NCBI GenBank assembly: GCA_017694275.1 | Contig: JADINB010000063.1 | Span: 1 to 9,633, forward strand | Reading direction: 5' to 3' | DNA: 9,633 nucleotides | From: Candidatus Egerieousia excrementavium | Lineage (GTDB): Bacteria > Bacteroidota > Bacteroidia > Bacteroidales > UBA932 | Part shown: positions 6,346-9,633 of the stretch, in pieces | Layout of the letters: each line of letters opens with the position of its first letter | Position numbering within the stretch: position 1 is the first letter of the stretch | Notes under the pieces: generated by a model | Databases searched by the model: none | The model's input: only the letters and a program-made list of their open reading frames with translations | What the model was told of the DNA's origin: nothing | Made by a program: the position numbers and the translations under genes

Positions 6346-7599
6346 TTATTTTAGCCGGACAGCCATTATGACAGGGTTGGATTCATCGGTGAGCTGTGCT
6401 GCAATGTTTTGCATTTGCGGCGAACCGCTTTCCCGTGCCGTTTCAATGAAAGTCATGGCATCTATAATCTGATACATGATATTGTCTTTCATATAGAATG
6501 GCGTAAAGGCAGCTCCACCGTCTATATCATTTACAAAAGAGGATATTTTATTTTGCTTATCAGGTTTTAACAATGACAGTTTCTTGTCGGTCTTATCATA
6601 TAAAAACAATACATCTGCCTTACCGTCTGCCCCGTTATACATTGTCCAGACTTCTGTGGGAAGAGACATTCTAAAGAGAAGGAAATCGTCAGTTTCCATT
6701 AATTGCGGATTAGCGGAAGCGTCTATGCGTTTTTCATATTCCAGAGTTTCATATGTGAGAGAATAATATTTTCCATACTCCATTACATAGCACTCCTTTT
6801 TCCCGTAATCGGGGAGATATGTAAAGACAGTATCGAAGCGTCCGTTTGCAAACCGGTATTCATCATTATATTTATAGAGGGCGGCCACGAATGGGCGAGG
6901 CATAGGCAATCTTTTTCCTAACAGCAAGTAGTCGGTTGGTTTCTCGTAGCCGTTCCCGAGCCCATAGTTCAATACAACAGCGCCTGTACTATCTATAATG
7001 CAAAGATTTTCCGTGCGTTTGTTTTCGGTAGTATCTGTAGTCAGGTATGAAAATATATATTTGTCGTTTTTGTAGGGAAGAAGTCTTTCTGCTCTGTTTA
7101 ATCCTGTATTGCCAAACCCCGGTAACTCCATTACATAATTACCCGATTTGTCATACAGGATAGATTTGTTGAAAGTCATAATGCCAATGCCTTCATTTTG
7201 TGTAGGGAAAATTCTGTCAATTCCCATGTGTTCTCCGGGCCCTCTGCCCTTTGTGCCTATTGCCTTTACAAATTTGCCGTCACTTGAAAATTCCATAACT
7301 GAATTCCCGTTTGTGGAGCAGAGGTAAAAATTACTGTCTGTTGCAACAAAGTCTGAAATTTCCCCAAGAAAAGACTCGTTCGAAGTCTCCAGCGGAATAT
7401 ATTCGACAGAGGAGGCATATTTGCTTAACTGAATGTCACTCATGTTTTTTATGCCCTCTTCTATATTCAGGACTGTAATGTGAGTACTGTCTACATTATT
7501 TTCTTCTGAGCATGAAGCCAATATAATAGAGAGTATAAAAAGAGGAATCTTGTAGAGATTTTTCATACGGCTGAGCATTTTGAATAATGATTTTTTCAT
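6346..7599 (-). CDS. 6-bladed beta-propeller lipoprotein, probably surface-exposed
   Basis: A 417-residue exported lipoprotein of the Bacteroidetes 6-bladed beta-propeller (NHL-like) family; the ligand is unknown. The signal peptide ends in the lipobox LASC, with Cys30 when counted from ATG 7599. The residues after Cys are SEENN, acidic and close to the lipoprotein export signal described for Bacteroidetes surface lipoproteins. Family hallmarks are the VEYIPLETS segment near 65-73, FLGEISDFVATDSNFYLCS, the NHL-like strand FSSDGKFVKAIGTKGRGPGE near 104-123 and ILYDKSGNYVMELPG. Two starts are reasonable. ATG 7599 lies about 27 bases from the predicted transcription start, while ATG 7566 (MKNLYKIPLFILSIILASC) gives the more compact signal peptide. 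The TTG start at 7614 is unlikely. The gene stands alone between housekeeping genes. Relatives often occur in groups or beside export genes, which are absent here. Confidence 0.85.
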   Translation of the reverse strand: MKKSLFKMLSRMKNLYKIPLFILSIILASCSEENNVDSTHITVLNIEEGIKNMSDIQLSKYASSVEYIPLETSNESFLGEISDFVATDSNFYLCSTNGNSVMEFSSDGKFVKAIGTKGRGPGEHMGIDRIFPTQNEGIGIMTFNKSILYDKSGNYVMELPGFGNTGLNRAERLLPYKNDKYIFSYLTTDTTENKRTENLCIIDSTGAVVLNYGLGNGYEKPTDYLLLGKRLPMPRPFVAALYKYNDEYRFANGRFDTVFTYLPDYGKKECYVMEYGKYYSLTYETLEYEKRIDASANPQLMETDDFLLFRMSLPTEVWTMYNGADGKADVLFLYDKTDKKLSLLKPDKQNKISSFVNDIDGGAAFTPFYMKDNIMYQIIDAMTFIETARESGSPQMQNIAAQLTDESNPVIMAVRLK

Positions 7600-7631
7600 A
7601 AATAAGAGAATCAAGTAATATGATTATATCT

Positions 7632-7639
7632 CAAAGATA
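7632..7639 (-). promoter_or_regulatory. -7 promoter element of the propeller lipoprotein gene
   Basis: On the minus strand this reads TATCTTTG, an exact match to the Bacteroidetes TAnnTTTG element. Upstream, within the last codons of ychF, the minus strand reads TGTTTAA about 18-19 bases away, a weak version of the -33 TTTG element. A start site near 7625 gives a leader of about 26 bases to ATG 7599. The gene is thus probably transcribed independently of ychF, whose stop codon lies only about 10 bases upstream of this element. Confidence 0.65.
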
Positions 7640-7649
7640 CGAAAAATAT

Positions 7650-8753
7650 TTATACGTTAAACAGGAAGTGCATGATGTCACCGTCCTGAACAATATACTC
7701 TTTGCCTTCAGTATAAAGTTTGCCGGCATTTCTGCATGCTGCCTCTGAACCGTATTTTACAAAGTCGTCATATTTTATTACCTCTGCGCGGATGAAGCCC
7801 TTTTCAAAATCGGAGTGGATTACACCGGCAGCCTGAGGGGCCTTGTCGCCCTTGTTGTAGGTCCACGCCCTTACCTCCTGTGGCCCCGCAGTGAAGAATG
7901 TCTCCAGATTGAGAAGGGCGTATGCACTCTGGATAAGCCGTACTACCCCCGACTTTTCCAGCCCTATCTCTTCAAGGAACATTTTGCGCTCTTCATAACT
8001 GTCCAGTTCGGCAATTTCAGACTCGATTTTGGCTGCAATGACCAGAATCTGCGCATTTTCGTCCTTAATCGCTTCTTTCACTCTTTCTACATATTGATTA
8101 CCCTCTTTTGCACTTGCTTCATCTACATTGCATACATACATTACAGGTTTGTTGGTAAGCAGGAAGAGTTCTCTTGCCAGTTTCTGTTCCTCCGGATTGT
8201 CGAATGTAACAGAACGGGCAGATTTCCCCTGTTCGAGAACACTTTTGTATTTGAGCAGTATTTCGTAGAGTTTCTTTGCGTTCTTGTCTCCTCCGGTCTG
8301 GGCCTGCTTCTGCACCTTATGTATTCTGTTCTCTATGGTTTCCAGATCTTTCAGCTGCAATTCCGTATCTATTATCTCCTTGTCACGTACCGGATCTACA
8401 CTGCCATCTACATGTACAATGTTGGGATCGTCGAAGCAGCGGAGTACATGCAGGATGGCATCTGTCTCCCTGATGTTTGCAAGGAACTGGTTGCCGAGCC
8501 CCTCTCCTTTGCTCGCCCCCTTTACCAGGCCGGCAATGTCTACAATTTCTACCGTTGCGGGAACTACCCTTTGGGGGTTGACAAGCTTTTCCAGAACCTG
8601 AAGTCTTTCATCTGGAACTATCGTAGAGCCAATGTTGGGTTCTATGGTACAAAACGGAAAATTTGCAGATTGCGCCTTTCCAGAACTGATACAGTTAAAA
8701 AGAGTTGATTTGCCGACATTTGGCAGGCCGACTATACCGCATTTCAAAGCCAT
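7650..8753 (-). CDS. ychF: Redox-regulated GTPase-fold ATPase YchF (OLA1 family)
   Basis: Universal Obg-related P-loop NTPase that binds ribosomes and prefers ATP over GTP, acting in the cytoplasm in translation and stress responses. The 367 residues match the usual full length. The G domain shows G1 GLPNVGKST (9-17), the G2-region segment FPFCTIEPN with Cys35, G3 DIAGLVKGAS (72-81) and NVDE (209-212), the altered G4 motif behind the ATP preference. His114 is in the position reported as catalytic in E. coli YchF, and Cys35 in the position reported as redox-sensitive (both recalled from the literature). A coiled helical insert covers about 125-205. The C-terminal TGS domain (about 280-366) includes FFTAGPQEVRAWTY and ends YIVQDGDIMHFLFNV. 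ATG 8753 was chosen because MALKCGIVG is the canonical family start; the frame upstream to 8792 has no family support. Confidence 0.97.
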   Translation of the reverse strand: MALKCGIVGLPNVGKSTLFNCISSGKAQSANFPFCTIEPNIGSTIVPDERLQVLEKLVNPQRVVPATVEIVDIAGLVKGASKGEGLGNQFLANIRETDAILHVLRCFDDPNIVHVDGSVDPVRDKEIIDTELQLKDLETIENRIHKVQKQAQTGGDKNAKKLYEILLKYKSVLEQGKSARSVTFDNPEEQKLARELFLLTNKPVMYVCNVDEASAKEGNQYVERVKEAIKDENAQILVIAAKIESEIAELDSYEERKMFLEEIGLEKSGVVRLIQSAYALLNLETFFTAGPQEVRAWTYNKGDKAPQAAGVIHSDFEKGFIRAEVIKYDDFVKYGSEAACRNAGKLYTEGKEYIVQDGDIMHFLFNV

Positions 8754-8780
8754 TTTTCTGATTTTAAAAAATTTAGTCCG

Positions 8781-8788
8781 CAAAAATA
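8781..8788 (-). promoter_or_regulatory. -7 promoter element of ychF
   Basis: On the minus strand this reads TATTTTTG, an exact TAnnTTTG match, followed by CGG. The implied start site near 8774 leaves a leader of about 20 bases to ATG 8753. No convincing TTTG is found 19-21 bases upstream; that region is A/T-rich and carries the inverted repeat at 8801-8820. Confidence 0.6.
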
Positions 8789-8800
8789 ACAATAAAAAGG

Positions 8801-8820
8801 GTAAAAAATAATCTTTTTAC
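8801..8820. repeat. Inverted repeat in the divergent ychF upstream region
   Basis: GTAAAAA (8801-8807) and TTTTTAC (8814-8820) are perfect reverse complements separated by six bases (ATAATC). The repeat lies where the -33 region of the ychF promoter should be and 44 bases before the start of the divergent nuclease-family gene. It could be an operator site. It could also be a chance product of A/T-rich sequence. Confidence 0.4.
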
Positions 8821-8864
8821 GGGAAATGGGGCCGCCATGAATCATAATAGGTAGTTTTACGGTC

Positions 8865-9633
8865 ATGAAAAGTTGGATTTTAAAATCGGTGGCGGCAAAC
8901 GTACTTTGGATTATAATGTTCTGGAATGTCGAGAATTTCTTCTCTCCGGCTTCAGACGGGACTGGCGACAGTGAATATACTCCAACCGGCTACAGGCACT
9001 GGAACTGGAGCAAATTCAACCGGAAAAGAGACGATATTGCCAAGATAATCCTGCTTGTAAAGGAGAGGCACGGACAGTGCCCCATGCTTGTAGGACTCTG
9101 CGAAGTGGAGAATCGCAGAGTAGTAAATGAATTGGTTTACAACACCATGTTAAGCAGGTTGGAGTATGGGGCAGTACACAGGGATTCGCCCGATTCAAGA
9201 GGTATAGATGTAGCGCTGCTCTATCGCAGGGATAGATTCAAGGTAATGAAGGCTGAGTTTCTTGCCGTTCCGGCTCCGGGAGGAGGTGTTCTGGATACAC
9301 GGGAGATTCTTTATGTAAAGGGAGTGGCAGACGGAATCGATACAATTCATTGTCTTGTGAACCATTGGCCGTCGAGGCTTGGAGGGAAAAAGCGCTCTTC
9401 CCTGAAAAGAAAGGCGGCAATGGGGAGGCTTAAGGCAAAGTGCGATTCCATTCTTGCGGCAGACTCGCTTGCGAATGTCGTGGTAATGGGAGATTTCAAT
9501 GCTACGGCAGACTCTCCGCTTCTTGCGGAACTCGACATGCTGGTAAATACCGGGTCTGAGGTAAAAAATCCAGGCAAGGGCGTAAGGGGAACTTATAAAT
9601 ATAAGGGAGAATGGGAGAGCATAGACCATATCC
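8865..9633 (+). CDS. Endonuclease/exonuclease/phosphatase family protein, 3'-truncated
   Basis: Metal-dependent phosphoesterase-fold protein of the DNase I/exonuclease III superfamily; the substrate (nucleic acid or phosphorylated small molecule) cannot be told. The frame is open to the window end, so 256 residues are visible. Motifs in order are MFWNVENFF with N21, the metal-binding Glu in GLCEVEN (E80), SRGIDVALLYR (111-121), VNHWPSRLGG with H167, VMGDFNA with D210 and N212, and finally ESIDHI with D254-H255, the catalytic Asp-His pair. All expected catalytic positions are intact, and only a short C-terminal part should be missing. An in-frame stop at 8838 limits the start. ATG 8916 would cut into the first conserved strand, so ATG 8865 is preferred. 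The hydrophobic N-terminus (residues 9-20) could be a rudimentary signal, but relatives usually have a longer leader before MF-NVEN. It is divergent from ychF with 111 bp between starts; no clear promoter was seen for it. Confidence 0.9.
   Translation, partial: MKSWILKSVAANVLWIIMFWNVENFFSPASDGTGDSEYTPTGYRHWNWSKFNRKRDDIAKIILLVKERHGQCPMLVGLCEVENRRVVNELVYNTMLSRLEYGAVHRDSPDSRGIDVALLYRRDRFKVMKAEFLAVPAPGGGVLDTREILYVKGVADGIDTIHCLVNHWPSRLGGKKRSSLKRKAAMGRLKAKCDSILAADSLANVVVMGDFNATADSPLLAELDMLVNTGSEVKNPGKGVRGTYKYKGEWESIDHI

Noticed and set aside
7815..8708. Long open frame (297 codons) on the + strand opposite ychF
   Set aside because: It is the antisense shadow of a highly conserved gene. Its translation is rich in Cys, Phe and Tyr with no recognisable domain, whereas the minus strand encodes complete YchF.
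8852..8859. TAGTTTTA as a promoter for the nuclease-family gene
   Set aside because: It has a mismatch at the key G and lies only five bases before the start codon, so the transcript would have essentially no leader.
9195..9629. Open frame of 144 codons on the minus strand
   Set aside because: It lies opposite the nuclease-family gene, whose + strand frame carries every expected catalytic motif. The antisense product has no family features.

Overview
This window looks like a core chromosomal segment from a member of the Bacteroidota, most likely the order Bacteroidales. The evidence is threefold. Gene starts are preceded by A/T-rich stretches rather than Shine-Dalgarno sequences. Two promoters carry exact TAnnTTTG -7 elements, the Bacteroidetes type. 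The gene families are also typical of the group: a YSLYGLG-type outer-membrane barrel, a 6-bladed beta-propeller lipoprotein and an LptC that is a lipoprotein. The genus cannot be fixed from the sequence. No mobile element, tRNA, rRNA or CRISPR array was seen.

Left part (1-6112, + strand): a tightly packed cell-envelope cluster. It runs from coaX (type III pantothenate kinase, 5' end outside the window) to a FadL/OmpP1-like outer-membrane barrel (20-bp overlap), a secreted TPR-type repeat protein (35-bp gap), the LPS-export lipoprotein LptC (no gap, TAGATG), and a large membrane-anchored SurA/PpiD-type periplasmic chaperone and prolyl isomerase (65-bp gap with a probable promoter of its own). 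Apart from coaX, the products all act at or beyond the inner membrane: outer-membrane protein folding, LPS delivery, an outer-membrane barrel and a periplasmic repeat protein.

Middle (6113-6345): a short non-coding stretch with two consecutive hairpins. The second is a strong rho-independent terminator for the envelope cluster. An outer 8-bp inverted repeat brackets both hairpins and overlaps the terminator stem.

Right part: two separate minus-strand genes, each with a good Bacteroidetes promoter. One encodes a 6-bladed beta-propeller lipoprotein whose acidic residues after the lipidated cysteine suggest surface display. The other encodes the universal GTPase-fold ATPase YchF. Divergent from ychF, the + strand carries an endonuclease/exonuclease/phosphatase-family gene that runs off the right edge.

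I did not find a convincing new multi-gene system. The most unusual sequence-level signal is an uninterrupted 20-bp RNA hairpin with a 4-nt loop inside the start of lptC. The next are the bracketed double hairpin after the chaperone gene and a palindrome in the ychF upstream region.
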